Origin: Gordonia effusa NBRC 100432
GTDB taxonomy: Bacteria; Actinomycetota; Actinomycetes; Mycobacteriales; Mycobacteriaceae
NCBI RefSeq assembly: GCF_000241305.1
Contig: NZ_BAEH01000096.1
Location: forward strand, 79,295-143,294
DNA length: 64,000 bases
Direction of reading: 5' to 3'
How positions within the stretch are numbered: the stretch's first letter is position 1; each line of letters starts with the position of its first letter. The translations under genes and the position numbers were made by a program. The notes under the pieces were generated by a model. It worked only from the letters and a program-made list of their open reading frames with translations, did not search any database and was not told where the DNA came from. This document shows, piece after piece, positions 9,914 through 18,330 of the stretch.

Positions 9914-11791
9914 ATGAAGCTCATTCGCTTCCTGTTCGCCGTCTCTTGGATCGGCATCTTCGCTGCCGTCGTCATGGGTCTGATCGGCGGCGCCGCCAAC
10001 GCGTTCTTGGTGACGCAGATCAACGCCGTCGTCGGGCCCGAGGGGGAGTCGGGTTCGTGGCAGAAGTTCGCACTCACCATCGCCGTGGTGATAGCGGCCG
10101 GACTGGCATCGCAGATATTGCTGATCCGCCTCGCGCAAGATGCCATCTATCGACTGCGAGCCAAACTGAGTACCGGCGTGGTTTCGGCGCCATTGGAACA
10201 TCTGGAACGTCTTGGTACACACCGACTTTTGGCAACGCTGACCGAGGACGTTCGTTCGCTGTCGATGGCGGTCAGCGCGATTCCGAGTATGTGTGTCGAC
10301 ATCGCCACGATCGCCGGATGTTTGGTATTCCTGGCAATCTTGTCCGGGCCGCTTTTCGCGATCACCGTGGGATCGACGCTGATAGCCATTGGTTGCGTCG
10401 AATCAGTGCTGAAATACGTTCGCGCACTGTTCCGTTCGGTCCGCGAACATGAAGACAACTTGATCAACTCGTTCCACTCGGTCAGCGTTGGAATCAAAGA
10501 ACTCAAACTGCACCGTGGTCGTCGGCGTGCCTTCATGGACGACAAGCTCCTCGGCACCGCAGCGCACCTGCGTCGCGAAAATATTGATGCGGGAACGAAA
10601 TTCGCTGTCGGTCAGGGACTCGGTCAGGTATTGCAGTTAGCCACCATGGCCGCGATCCTCTTTGGTGTCGCGGTCGCGCTGGACCTACCTCAGCAGACGT
10701 TGATCGGCTACGTCATCGTCACGACATTCCTCGCGATGCCGATGCAGAACTTCATGCACCGCATTCCCGATCTTCTGCGCGGCGACGTCGCGCTCAAGAA
10801 GATCCAGTCGTTGGAACTGTCGATGGAAGCGCTGCACGATGAGCAGGCGCTGCCCTATGTGGAACGGCCCGCCGTCGAAACAGCACGGCTGGAACTGGCG
10901 GGGATCGGCTACACGTACCTGACCGAGCAGGGACCACTCGGACCGCCGCCTCCGCCTGGCGCGATGGAATCCCAACCGCCGATGGGTCCGCCGCCGCTGA
11001 CCAACGCGCACCCCGATGTCAACGGTTCCGATGGCGGTCGCGTTGAAGGTGTGCCGGACGGTCGGCTGCCGCAGCGCCCCGGCCGAGGTCGGCGACCCGG
11101 TGGTCCGCCGCCCGGACGCCAGGGGCCACCGCCGCCCGATGGTCGGGGGCCAGGGGGACCGCATCTTGGTGGCCCGCCGCCGGGTCATGGATTTCATCTC
11201 GGTCCGGTCGATGCGGTTTTCGAACCGGGCGCGATCACCTTCATCGTCGGCGGCAACGGCAGCGGCAAGTCGACGCTCGCCAAGCTGATCACGGGATTGT
11301 ATGTGCCGCAAGCAGGTTCGTTGACCCTCAATGGAGAGCGCATCGATCACCAGAACATCGAATGGTTCCGGCAGAACACCGCCGCCATCTTCACCGATTT
11401 TCACCTGTTCGACGACTATCTGGGATTCGACGGCCCCGACCTCGACGATGAAGTCCGGCGTTACCTACGGATGTTGCGTATTGACGACAAGGTGACCGTG
11501 CGCGACGGACATCTGTCGACGGTGTCACTGTCGCAGGGGCAACGTAAGCGGCTGGCGTTGGTGACCGCGCTGCTGGAAGATCGGCCGATTTATCTCTTCG
11601 ACGAATGGGCAGCCGACCAGGAGCCGCAGTTCCGGGACACCTTCTACCGCGAGATACTCGCCGACCTCGCGGCCCGTGGCAAGACAGTCATCGTCATCAC
11701 TCACGACGACCGCTACTTCGACATCGCTGACCGACTGATCAAACTCGAGGTCGGGCAGGTCGTGGAGTCGTCGGGCGCGCCCGTCCCGTGA
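9914..11791 (+). CDS. Cyclic-peptide-type ABC exporter (PvdE/SyrD family), fused membrane and ATPase domains
   Basis: 625 residues; ATG with upstream GAAAGG. N-terminal half (1-310) is a six-helix exporter domain. The ATPase half has Walker A GGNGSGKST at 446-454, signature LSQGQRKRLAL and Walker B with the phrase LFDEWAADQEPQFR, which is characteristic of the cyclic peptide/siderophore exporter family (PvdE, SyrD). Odd: about 85 residues rich in Pro, Gly and Arg (about 341-427) interrupt the ATPase domain just before Walker A. Family members export pyoverdine precursors or lipopeptides, so this is the best exporter candidate for the product of the nearby NRPS or of the PKS. The stop codon overlaps the left arm of a long hairpin shared with the convergent gene. 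Confidence 0.92.
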   Translation: MKLIRFLFAVSWIGIFAAVVMGLIGGAANAFLVTQINAVVGPEGESGSWQKFALTIAVVIAAGLASQILLIRLAQDAIYRLRAKLSTGVVSAPLEHLERLGTHRLLATLTEDVRSLSMAVSAIPSMCVDIATIAGCLVFLAILSGPLFAITVGSTLIAIGCVESVLKYVRALFRSVREHEDNLINSFHSVSVGIKELKLHRGRRRAFMDDKLLGTAAHLRRENIDAGTKFAVGQGLGQVLQLATMAAILFGVAVALDLPQQTLIGYVIVTTFLAMPMQNFMHRIPDLLRGDVALKKIQSLELSMEALHDEQALPYVERPAVETARLELAGIGYTYLTEQGPLGPPPPPGAMESQPPMGPPPLTNAHPDVNGSDGGRVEGVPDGRLPQRPGRGRRPGGPPPGRQGPPPPDGRGPGGPHLGGPPPGHGFHLGPVDAVFEPGAITFIVGGNGSGKSTLAKLITGLYVPQAGSLTLNGERIDHQNIEWFRQNTAAIFTDFHLFDDYLGFDGPDLDDEVRRYLRMLRIDDKVTVRDGHLSTVSLSQGQRKRLALVTALLEDRPIYLFDEWAADQEPQFRDTFYREILADLAARGKTVIVITHDDRYFDIADRLIKLEVGQVVESSGAPVP

Positions 11792-11858
11792 AAATCGTCC
11801 GAATACTCACTCGCTGAGGGCATATTGCCCTTGCCGGGCACCTATTCGGACGATTTTC
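11790..11858. terminator. Long hairpin shared by convergent genes (bidirectional terminator)
   Basis: 16-bp perfect inverted repeat, arms at 11790-11805 (core AAAATCGTCCGAATA) and 11843-11858, with a 37-base loop that itself holds GGGCA-TAT-TGCCC at 11818-11830. Because the arms begin and end with A and T runs, it can terminate both strands. The stop codons of the ABC exporter and of the convergent DUF2127 gene lie at or inside the arms. Confidence 0.8.
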
Positions 11859-12621
11859 CGGCGCCCAGCGCAGCTCGCTCAACCGTCAGCAAACTCTCGG
11901 AATGGTGAATCGCTTCGTAGGCCGCGACGCCGCCGCGCACCCCGAAGAGATGTTTACTCCAGATCAGCCACACCACCGCCGCGACGTTGACGAGCAGGAG
12001 GCAAATGCGAAGTGCGGTAACCTTTTCGACGATCTCGTAGATTTCCAGCGGGATGAATAAGCTTGTCACGACTACGGCGAAGTATTCGCCCCAGCGCTTC
12101 ATCAGCCAAAGTCCGGTCGCCTCGATGAACTGCGAGACCGCATAGGCGAGGATGAGCGCCGCGACCACCGTGAGGGTTGTGGTCGACAGCGTGAAAGACT
12201 TCTCGATATACGTGACCAGCTTGGAATCATCTATGTTCCAACCGATTTGGTCGGCTAGGGGGCGAAGCAGAGGAAGTTCGGCGTCGAATTTCTCGCGTAC
12301 CGACCCCTGACTGGTGCGGAACTTGAAGACGACGAACGCTGCTGCGAGCAGAAATAGCCCACGAACCGCTCGCTCCGCCGCGAGCAGTCGCATGATCACC
12401 CGATCGCGCAACATGGCTCCGCGGGGCACTTCGGGCGCGTCTTCCGCAGGGCCGCTGCCCGCCGGGTCGCCGAGTACAAATGTGCCGCAGCGCAAACAGC
12501 GCCATGCGGGGCCTACCGGCGTGTCGGTGGTGAGCCGCGCGCGGAGGTCGTCTTCTGTTGGGGCATAAGTCTCGTGACCATGCCAGGCGCATGCGCGCAG
12601 GGACCAATCCATGTCGATCAC
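11842..12621 (-). CDS. DUF2127-family membrane protein
   Basis: 259 residues from GTG, or 256 from the internal ATG (MDWSLRAC), which matches the usual start of the family. A CxxH...CxxC pattern in the first 50 residues (CAWHGH, CLRC) looks like a small zinc ribbon. Four hydrophobic segments follow, including FVVFKFRTSQG-type and a long one around AALILAYAVSQFIEATGLW. Function is unknown for the family. Convergent with the ABC exporter and divergent from the EthD-like gene. Confidence 0.8.
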   Translation of the reverse strand: MIDMDWSLRACAWHGHETYAPTEDDLRARLTTDTPVGPAWRCLRCGTFVLGDPAGSGPAEDAPEVPRGAMLRDRVIMRLLAAERAVRGLFLLAAAFVVFKFRTSQGSVREKFDAELPLLRPLADQIGWNIDDSKLVTYIEKSFTLSTTTLTVVAALILAYAVSQFIEATGLWLMKRWGEYFAVVVTSLFIPLEIYEIVEKVTALRICLLLVNVAAVVWLIWSKHLFGVRGGVAAYEAIHHSESLLTVERAALGAGKSSE

Positions 12622-12654
12622 AGTAACCGAGCGCCGAGGTCATACCATGAAATC

Positions 12655-13323
12655 GTGAACGAACAGGCGACACATGTGATCGCGGCACTCTGGGATGTCG
12701 ACGCCGTATTGGGACGTGAACTTCGTGACTCGTTGACGCGGCTCGGCGCGACGCGACTGCAGGTCAACATCTCCGACGAAGCGGTCGCGAACGCTATGCG
12801 GATCACTCATTACGAGCGGCCGATCGAGGCGGTTGTGTCAGTCGCGGGTGGAGAGGCGCGTGACATCGTCGATGCCCTTGGCACAGTCGCGGGAACGGTC
12901 GCGGCGTGGGAAGTGACGCGCCGCGCGCCGCTTGATCCCACGTTGCCGACCGATGTCCGCATCGACGCCCTGGCGAATATCGCCTTCTTGCGTCATCCGG
13001 TTGAACTCACCTACGACCAGTGGCGTCAGCGGTGGCTCGATGACCACACCCAGGTCGCCATCGACACGCAGGCAACCTTCGGCTACTACCAGAATGTGGT
13101 GTCGAAACCGTTGACGGACAATGCTTTCGGAGTCGACGCTATTGTCGAGGAGCTGTTTCCGAGCGCGGCGGTTGACGATATTCACGCGTTCTACGGGAGC
13201 GGGGGCGACAAGCGCGAATTGAACGCGCGAGTGACCGCGATGATGGCGAGCGTCGCGCGGATCGGTGCTGATCGAAACTTGGATCTGGTGCCGACCTCGC
13301 GGTATGACTTTGTGCTCGGATAA
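12655..13323 (+). CDS. EthD-domain-like protein
   Basis: 222 residues from GTG (VNEQATHV); the open frame continues upstream, but that part overlaps the divergent gene. The C-terminal half contains the EthD/dimeric alpha-beta-barrel phrase YDQWRQRWLDDHTQVAIDTQATFGYYQNVV. The N-terminal half looks like a second, weaker copy of the fold. EthD proteins accompany cytochrome P450 or ring-degradation systems, but no partner is visible here. Its stop overlaps the start of the TRIC gene by one base (TAATG), so the two are probably cotranscribed. Confidence 0.65.
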   Translation: MNEQATHVIAALWDVDAVLGRELRDSLTRLGATRLQVNISDEAVANAMRITHYERPIEAVVSVAGGEARDIVDALGTVAGTVAAWEVTRRAPLDPTLPTDVRIDALANIAFLRHPVELTYDQWRQRWLDDHTQVAIDTQATFGYYQNVVSKPLTDNAFGVDAIVEELFPSAAVDDIHAFYGSGGDKRELNARVTAMMASVARIGADRNLDLVPTSRYDFVLG

Positions 13324-14006
13324 TGAGCGGCACAACGGATTTGGTCATCGCTGCGGACTTCGAGTCGGCGGCGACCTGGGTGCACCACTACGGTGAGTTG
13401 ATCGGTACCGTCGCGTTCGCGGCATCGGGTGCGTTGGCCGCGGTACGCCGCAATCTCGACATAGTGGGCATCGTCGTGCTGGCGAGTGCCACGGCGCTGG
13501 GTGGCGGAATCATGCGCGACGTCCTCATCGGGCATACGCCGCCAACGGCATTCACCGACTTGATCTTCCTAATCGCGGCGACGGTGACGGCGTTGGTTAT
13601 CTTCGTGCGGCATCCCGGCAATCGGCTCACGCGCTGGCCGTTGTTGCTGACCGATGCGGTGGGGCTCGGATTGTTTTGCGTCACAGGCACTGTCGTGGCT
13701 TACGACGCCGGGCTGGGAGCGCCGACGTCGGCGCTGCTTGGTGTGACGACCGCGATCGGCGGCGGCGTGATCCGCGACGTGCTCAGCGGCCAGGTGCCTG
13801 GAGTGCTGCGTCCCGACGAGTCGTTGTACGCGATCCCGGCGATGGTGGGTGCGGTAGTGACGGCCGTCCTGCTGTACTTCGGCGTGTATAACGCATGGGC
13901 TGGATTGCTTTGTGCCGCAGTAACAATCGCGTTCCGGCTGCTCGCTTTGCGGTACGGCTGGAACGGTCCCCGGCCGCACTACGCGCGGCATGACGAAACG
14001 GAGTGA
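13323..14006 (+). CDS. Trimeric intracellular cation channel (TRIC) family protein, UPF0126/YicG-like
   Basis: 227 residues, almost entirely hydrophobic. Two repeats of the family motif are present, GGGIMRDVLIG near residue 60 and GGGVIRDVLSG near 145, marking the internal duplication of two three-helix units plus a last helix. Prokaryotic TRIC homologues conduct potassium in vitro; a cellular role is not settled. Start overlaps the previous stop by one base. Confidence 0.9.
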   Translation: MSGTTDLVIAADFESAATWVHHYGELIGTVAFAASGALAAVRRNLDIVGIVVLASATALGGGIMRDVLIGHTPPTAFTDLIFLIAATVTALVIFVRHPGNRLTRWPLLLTDAVGLGLFCVTGTVVAYDAGLGAPTSALLGVTTAIGGGVIRDVLSGQVPGVLRPDESLYAIPAMVGAVVTAVLLYFGVYNAWAGLLCAAVTIAFRLLALRYGWNGPRPHYARHDETE

Positions 14007-14015
14007 TTCGCGGGT

Positions 14016-14858
14016 TCAGCCGCCGAATTTGGCGCTGGCGCCGAGGTCTATCGGCAGGGCCGCGCCGGTAATGCCGCGACCGGTATCGGCGACGAGGTAC
14101 AGGACGGCGTCGGCGATCACCTCGGCCTCAACCCACGGCGTCGGGAGCAGGTTGAGTTTGCCCATGACATCGGCGGTGTCCTCGAGGACAGGGTTCTCCA
14201 GATCGGGGCGAAAGCCGCGGACCATCGGTTCGTTGTCGATCATCGTCGTGCGGACGTTGCCGGGATGGATCGAATTGACGCGAATATTGGCCCAGCCCAA
14301 CTCATTTGCGATGGATTTCGCCATGCCGGCGACAGCGTGTTTGGCGCTGGAGTAGTGCACGATGCCGGGGATGCCGCGTAACCCCGCCATCGATGACACC
14401 AAGATCACTGAGCCGCCGCGGTTGCCAGCCATGATGTGTGGGATCGCGACCTTGGTGGTCTGCCACACGCCGGTGACATTGATATCCATCATCTCGCGGA
14501 ATGCCTCCGGGCTGAGATCCCAGGAGAGTGTGGGTGCGGCGGCGATACCGGCGTTGGCGACCGCGATGTCCAGGCGGCCGAACCGTTCGACGCCGGCGTC
14601 GACGGATGCTTTCAGCGCGGTGAGGTCGCGGACATCGGCTACCGATGCGGAGATTTCCCGGCCGGTGGCTTCGACGAGTGCGACGGTCTGCGCGAGGTCC
14701 GCTTCGGTCGCCATGTCGTAACCGGCGGTGGCGACGTCGGCACAGCGGTCGACAGCGATGATGTCGGCGCCCTCGGATGCGAGTTTGACCGCATGTGCAC
14801 GCCCTTGTCCGCGCGCCGCTCCGGTGATGAAGGCGACCTGGCCGGTGAGCTTGCCCAT
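14016..14858 (-). CDS. Mycofactocin-coupled SDR family oxidoreductase
   Basis: 280 residues, ATG preceded by GGGAG. NAD-binding motif TGAARGQG near 13-20, NAG at about 110, catalytic Ser and YxxxK seen as VHYSSAK. The cofactor-loop insertion VDRCADVATAGYDMATEADLAQT is typical of carveol-dehydrogenase-like SDRs that hold NAD tightly and depend on mycofactocin for recycling. No mycofactocin biosynthesis genes are in the window. Convergent with the TRIC gene, with only nine bases between stops. Confidence 0.88.
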   Translation of the reverse strand: MGKLTGQVAFITGAARGQGRAHAVKLASEGADIIAVDRCADVATAGYDMATEADLAQTVALVEATGREISASVADVRDLTALKASVDAGVERFGRLDIAVANAGIAAAPTLSWDLSPEAFREMMDINVTGVWQTTKVAIPHIMAGNRGGSVILVSSMAGLRGIPGIVHYSSAKHAVAGMAKSIANELGWANIRVNSIHPGNVRTTMIDNEPMVRGFRPDLENPVLEDTADVMGKLNLLPTPWVEAEVIADAVLYLVADTGRGITGAALPIDLGASAKFGG

Positions 14859-14982
14859 TATTCTCCCTGTCGTCGAGCGGTCGTTCAGAAAAACTAGAAC
14901 GTGTTCAGTCTGGCACGGGGTGTCCAAGCCGGTTGGCATTTCGGCCGGCGGGCGTCTCGATACAACGAAACTCGCAAGCTCG
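14859..14982. other. Intergenic, leads into the tandem repeat
   Basis: Holds the leader of the minus-strand SDR gene. Bases around 14963-14986 form an imperfect palindrome with GAAAC and GTTTC ends that runs into the first repeat unit. No gene is seen. Confidence 0.4.
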
Positions 14983-15148
14983 TTTCGTCACTCGACGATC
15001 GGACGGGGCGTTCCGTCACTCGACGATCGGACGGGGCATTTCGTCACTCGACGATCGGACGGGGCGTTTCGTCACTCGACGATCGGACGGGGCGTTCCGT
15101 CACTCGGCGATCGGGGGGCGTTCCGTCACTCGACGATCGGAAGGGCGA
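14983..15148. repeat. 28-bp tandem repeat, six copies
   Basis: Units start at 14983, 15011, 15039, 15067, 15095 and 15121 (periods 28, 28, 28, 28, 26). Consensus unit begins TTCCGTCACTCGACGATCGG and ends ACGGGGCG. Copies differ by one or two bases; the fifth has lost two bases and carries CGGCGATCG. No spacer lies between units, so this is not a CRISPR. The array ends about 25 bases upstream of the rpsH promoter. Confidence 0.95.
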
Positions 15149-15173
15149 CCGATCGGAGTCGGCGGCCGACGAT

Positions 15174-15202
15174 TTGGGATCTAACAGCAAGTTCTCTACA
15201 CT
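15174..15202 (+). promoter_or_regulatory. Promoter of the rpsH operon
   Basis: TTGGGA at 15174-15179 and TACACT at 15197-15202 with a 17-base spacer, a good sigma-70-type (SigA) match. It predicts a transcript start near 15209 and a 5' leader of about 190 bases before rpsH. This makes rpsH the first gene of its transcription unit here. Confidence 0.75.
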
Positions 15203-15401
15203 AGAGCGGTTGCCTGTGCCCTCATGGCTCCGGCTGCTCACAACTGAATAGTCTCCGGTGCCGGCGAAAAGCCAACGGCATCGGCGGCGAGAACCTTATG
15301 AACAACTATCCACTTCGTAGAAGGCCCACCGGAGAATCGGGACGAGAGTTCCGAGGACACCGCTGTATGGGAACCGCCACGAGAAAGGTTGACGGTCAAC
15401 C

Positions 15402-15800
15402 ATGACCATGACTGATCCGATCGCAGACTTCTTGACACGTCTGCGCAACGCCAACTCGGCGTATCACGACGAGGTGAAACTCCCCGCGTCGAAGATCAAG
15501 GCCAACATCGCCGAGATCCTCAAGCGCGAGGGCTACATCACCGATTACCGGACCGAGGATGCCGAAGTCGGCAAGAACCTCGTCGTCTCCCTCAAGTACG
15601 GCCCGAGCCGTGAGCGCAGCATCGCTGGTCTGCGTCGCGTGTCCAAGCCCGGCCTGCGGGTATATGCAAAGTCCACCAACCTGCCCAAGGTGCTGGGTGG
15701 CCTGGGCGTGGCGATCATCTCCACGTCCTCCGGCCTGCTCACCGACCGTCAGGCAGCCAACCAGGGCGTGGGCGGCGAAGTCCTCGCTTACGTCTGGTAG
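15402..15800 (+). CDS. rpsH: 30S ribosomal protein uS8
   Basis: 132 residues, full length for uS8, starting [17 protein letters not shown] with the C-terminal GGEVLAYVW family ending. GAGAAAGG lies ahead of the ATG. It binds the central domain of 16S rRNA and in enterobacteria also represses the spc operon. In most actinobacteria uL5 and uS14 come directly before it; here a promoter and a repeat array do. Confidence 0.98.
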   Translation: MTMTDPIADFLTRLRNANSAYHDEVKLPASKIKANIAEILKREGYITDYRTEDAEVGKNLVVSLKYGPSRERSIAGLRRVSKPGLRVYAKSTNLPKVLGGLGVAIISTSSGLLTDRQAANQGVGGEVLAYVW

Positions 15801-15813
15801 GGGAAGCGTAGAT

Positions 15814-16350
15814 ATGTCGCGTATTGGTAAGAATCCCATCGAAATCCCGGCCGGCGTCGACGTTGCCGTCGACGGCCAGGACGTCAAGGTGAAGGGCCCC
15901 AAGGGGGAACTGAGCCTGACCGTCAGCGAGCCCATCGCCGTTGCCGTGGAAGAGAAAAGCATCGTCGTCACTCGTCCCAACGACGAGCGTCGTAACCGCG
16001 CCCTGCACGGGCTCAACCGCTCGCTGATCAACAACCTCGTTGTCGGCGTCACCCAGGGTTACACCACCAAGATGGAAATCTTCGGTGTCGGTTACCGCGT
16101 GCAGGCCAAGGGCAACAACCTGGAGTTCGCCCTCGGTTACAGCCACCCCGTGCCGATCGAGGCCCCCGAAGGCATCAGCTTTGCCGTCGAGTCGCCTACC
16201 AAGTTCTCGGTGTCGGGTATTGACAAGCAGCAAGTCGGCCAGATCTCGGCGAATATCCGCCGCCTGCGTCGTCCTGACCCGTACAAGGGCAAGGGCATTC
16301 GCTACGAAGGTGAGCAGATCCGTCGCAAGGTCGGAAAGACGGGTAAGTAA
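15814..16350 (+). CDS. rplF: 50S ribosomal protein uL6
   Basis: 178 residues beginning [14 protein letters not shown], with the C-terminal uL6 signature [15 protein letters not shown]. It sits near the sarcin-ricin loop at the base of the L7/L12 stalk. Thirteen bases separate it from rpsH; the reading frame stays open upstream, but the ATG after AGGGGAAG gives the standard length. Confidence 0.98.
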   Translation: MSRIGKNPIEIPAGVDVAVDGQDVKVKGPKGELSLTVSEPIAVAVEEKSIVVTRPNDERRNRALHGLNRSLINNLVVGVTQGYTTKMEIFGVGYRVQAKGNNLEFALGYSHPVPIEAPEGISFAVESPTKFSVSGIDKQQVGQISANIRRLRRPDPYKGKGIRYEGEQIRRKVGKTGK

Positions 16351-16353
16351 AAC

Positions 16354-16755
16354 ATGTCTGAAACAACAACAACTCGACGTAAGCCCGTCGGTAAGGATGC
16401 CTCGACCCGACGTCGTGTCTCCAACAGCCGTCGTCACTTCCGCCTTCGCAAGAAGGTCGCCGGCACTGCCGAGCGTCCGCGTCTGGTCGTCAATCGCAGC
16501 AGCCGTCACATCCACGTGCAGCTCGTCGATGACCTGGTCGGCAAGACACTGGCCGCCGCGTCGTCCATCGAGGCCGATGTCCGCGCAGCCGGTGGTGACA
16601 AGACCGAACAGTCGAAGAAGGTCGGCGAGCTGATCGCAGCCCGCGCCAAGGCCGCAGGCGTCACCACCGTGGTCTTCGACCGCGGCGGTCACGACTACCA
16701 CGGTCGTATCGCGGCGCTGGCCGATGCCGCCCGCGAGGGAGGGCTCGACTTCTAA
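16354..16755 (+). CDS. rplR: 50S ribosomal protein uL18
   Basis: 133 residues with the uL18 core ([16 protein letters not shown] and the C-terminal [25 protein letters not shown]). It binds 5S rRNA with uL5 in the central protuberance. The N-terminal 15 residues are longer than in E. coli, as usual for actinobacteria. Confidence 0.98.
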   Translation: MSETTTTRRKPVGKDASTRRRVSNSRRHFRLRKKVAGTAERPRLVVNRSSRHIHVQLVDDLVGKTLAAASSIEADVRAAGGDKTEQSKKVGELIAARAKAAGVTTVVFDRGGHDYHGRIAALADAAREGGLDF

Positions 16756-16801
16756 TGAGCATGTTCGCAATTTTCACCACCAAGACCGGAGGAGTCCTCT
16801 G

Positions 16802-17458
16802 ATGCCCGGACGTCAGCGTGACGGCGGGAACGGACCCGCCGGAGATAACAACAACAACAGCAATGCCGGCGGCGGCAATGACCGTCGCGGCGGCGGTCGC
16901 GGTCGTCGCGATGACCGCAACAATGGTCGCGATCAGGATCGCAACCAGCTTGAGCGCGTCGTAGCGATCAACCGCGTGTCGAAGGTCGTCAAGGGTGGAC
17001 GTCGGTTCTCCTTCACCGCCCTCGTGGTCGTCGGCGACGGCCAGGGCTTGGTCGGCGTCGGATACGGCAAGGCCAAGGAAGTTCCCGCGGCGATCCAGAA
17101 GGGCGTCGAAGAGGCTCGCAAGAACTTCTTCCGCGTTCCGCTCATCGGCGGCACCGTGACCCACCCGGTTCAGGGTGAGGCAGCGGCCGGCGTCGTGATG
17201 CTGCGTCCGGCCAGCCCCGGTACCGGTGTGATCGCCGGTGGCGCGGTGCGTGCCGTGCTGGAGTGCGCGGGTGTCCACGACGTCCTCGCCAAGAGCCTCG
17301 GTTCGGATAACGCGATCAACGTCGTCCACGCCACCGTGGCAGCACTCAAGCAGTTGCAGCGCCCCGAAGAGGTCGCCGCACGTCGCGGGCTGCCGATCGA
17401 AGATGTCGCACCTGCGGGCATGTTGCGCGCACGCGCGCTGAGTCAGGGAGCTAAATGA
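16802..17458 (+). CDS. rpsE: 30S ribosomal protein uS5
   Basis: 218 residues. ATG after GGAGGAGTCC; the frame is open further upstream but that would overlap rplR. The core matches uS5 ([37 protein letters not shown]). The first 45 residues are an Asn-, Gly- and Arg-rich low-complexity extension, longer than in E. coli but common in mycolic-acid bacteria. uS5 shapes the mRNA entry site and decoding accuracy. Confidence 0.98.
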   Translation: MPGRQRDGGNGPAGDNNNNSNAGGGNDRRGGGRGRRDDRNNGRDQDRNQLERVVAINRVSKVVKGGRRFSFTALVVVGDGQGLVGVGYGKAKEVPAAIQKGVEEARKNFFRVPLIGGTVTHPVQGEAAAGVVMLRPASPGTGVIAGGAVRAVLECAGVHDVLAKSLGSDNAINVVHATVAALKQLQRPEEVAARRGLPIEDVAPAGMLRARALSQGAK

Positions 17459-17637
17459 TGGCAGAGCTGAAGATCACCCAGATCAAGGGCACCATCGGTA
17501 CCAAGAGCAACCAGCGTGACAGCCTGCGGACCCTTGGCCTCAAGGGCATCCGCAAGTCGGTCACCCGCGAGGACACCCCGGCCAACCGCGGCCTCATCAA
17601 CGTGGTGCGCCACCTCGTGACAGTCGAAGAGGTTTAA
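17455..17637 (+). CDS. rpmD: 50S ribosomal protein uL30
   Basis: 60 residues (59 if the second of two adjacent ATG codons is used). It overlaps the rpsE stop. Typical uL30 content: [24 protein letters not shown]. Present in this position in nearly all actinobacterial spc operons. Confidence 0.97.
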   Translation: MMAELKITQIKGTIGTKSNQRDSLRTLGLKGIRKSVTREDTPANRGLINVVRHLVTVEEV

Positions 17638-17640
17638 GCA

Positions 17641-18081
17641 ATGACCATCAAACTTCACCACCTTCGCCCCGCTCCGGGGTCGAAGACCGAGAAGACCCGA
17701 GTGGGTCGCGGTGAGGGTTCCAAGGGTAAGACCGCCGGTCGCGGCACCAAGGGCACCAAGGCGCGTAAGAATGTGCCTGCTCGCTTCGAGGGCGGGCAGA
17801 TGCCGATTCACATGCGCCTGCCGAAGCTGAAGGGCTTCACCAACCGCAACCGGGTCGAGTACCAGGTCGTCAACGTCGGCGATCTCGCCGAGCTGTTCCC
17901 GGCTGGCGGCACCATCGGCGTCGACGACCTCGTCGCCAAGGGTGCTGTCCGCAAGAACCGTCTCGTCAAGGTTCTGGGCGACGGAGAACTGTCGGTGGCA
18001 CTGAATATCACCGCCAACAAGTTCACCGGTTCGGCCAAGGAGAAAATCTCCGCAGCCGGCGGCAGCGTCACCGAACTGTAG
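17641..18081 (+). CDS. rplO: 50S ribosomal protein uL15
   Basis: 146 residues, beginning with the uL15 motif [34 protein letters not shown] region (basic, Gly-rich N-terminal arm that threads into 23S rRNA) and a compact C-terminal domain. Last gene before a strong terminator, so it ends the first transcription unit. Confidence 0.98.
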   Translation: MTIKLHHLRPAPGSKTEKTRVGRGEGSKGKTAGRGTKGTKARKNVPARFEGGQMPIHMRLPKLKGFTNRNRVEYQVVNVGDLAELFPAGGTIGVDDLVAKGAVRKNRLVKVLGDGELSVALNITANKFTGSAKEKISAAGGSVTEL

Positions 18082-18088
18082 TTGGGCG

Positions 18089-18165
18089 CCGTCGGGCGAC
18101 TGCGCGGACACGGCCTGCGTCGCAGGTCAGGGTCGTATGTCAGTCGCCCGACGGTTTGCTTTTTC
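18089..18165 (+). terminator. Terminator between rplO and secY
   Basis: 14-bp inverted repeat, CCGTCGGGCGACTG at 18089-18102 and its complement at 18141-18154, followed by TTTGCTTTTTC. The 38-base loop carries an inner CCTGC-GTC-GCAGG hairpin. It splits the ribosomal genes from secY-adk-map. Confidence 0.85.
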
Positions 18166-18191
18166 GTCTGCTGTTAGAGTTTCAAGCGTTG

Positions 18192-18229
18192 CCGCTAGAC
18201 CTAGCGGGGGACGGGGTACTGCCCGCTAG
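18192..18229 (+). promoter_or_regulatory. Alternating inverted repeats in the secY leader (possible attenuator or operator)
   Basis: CCGCTAG at 18192-18198, CTAGCGG at 18201-18207 and CCGCTAG again at 18223-18229. The middle copy can pair with either neighbour, giving two mutually exclusive hairpins (18192-18207 or 18201-18229). The element lies about 100 bases upstream of secY. A TAGAGT at 18175-18180 is a possible -10 box but has no convincing -35. Confidence 0.45.
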
Positions 18230-18330
18230 TTAGTCGGTGAGCAGTCTCGTCTCGAGAAGAACTTGTTGTCAGCCGTCGGCGGTGAAGCGTCAATCCCAGA
18301 CGCGACGCCGACGCAGCCTAGGAGGAATTA

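Noticed and set aside
8573..10222. 549-codon open frame on the minus strand across the PKS and exporter genes
   Set aside because: Antisense to the type III PKS, whose full catalytic triad is on the plus strand; the antisense protein is low-complexity and has no family features.
14983..15148. Possible CRISPR array
   Set aside because: Repeats are directly adjacent without spacers and no cas genes are nearby.
15739..16770. 343-codon minus-strand open frame over rplF and rplR
   Set aside because: Shadow of two ribosomal protein genes.
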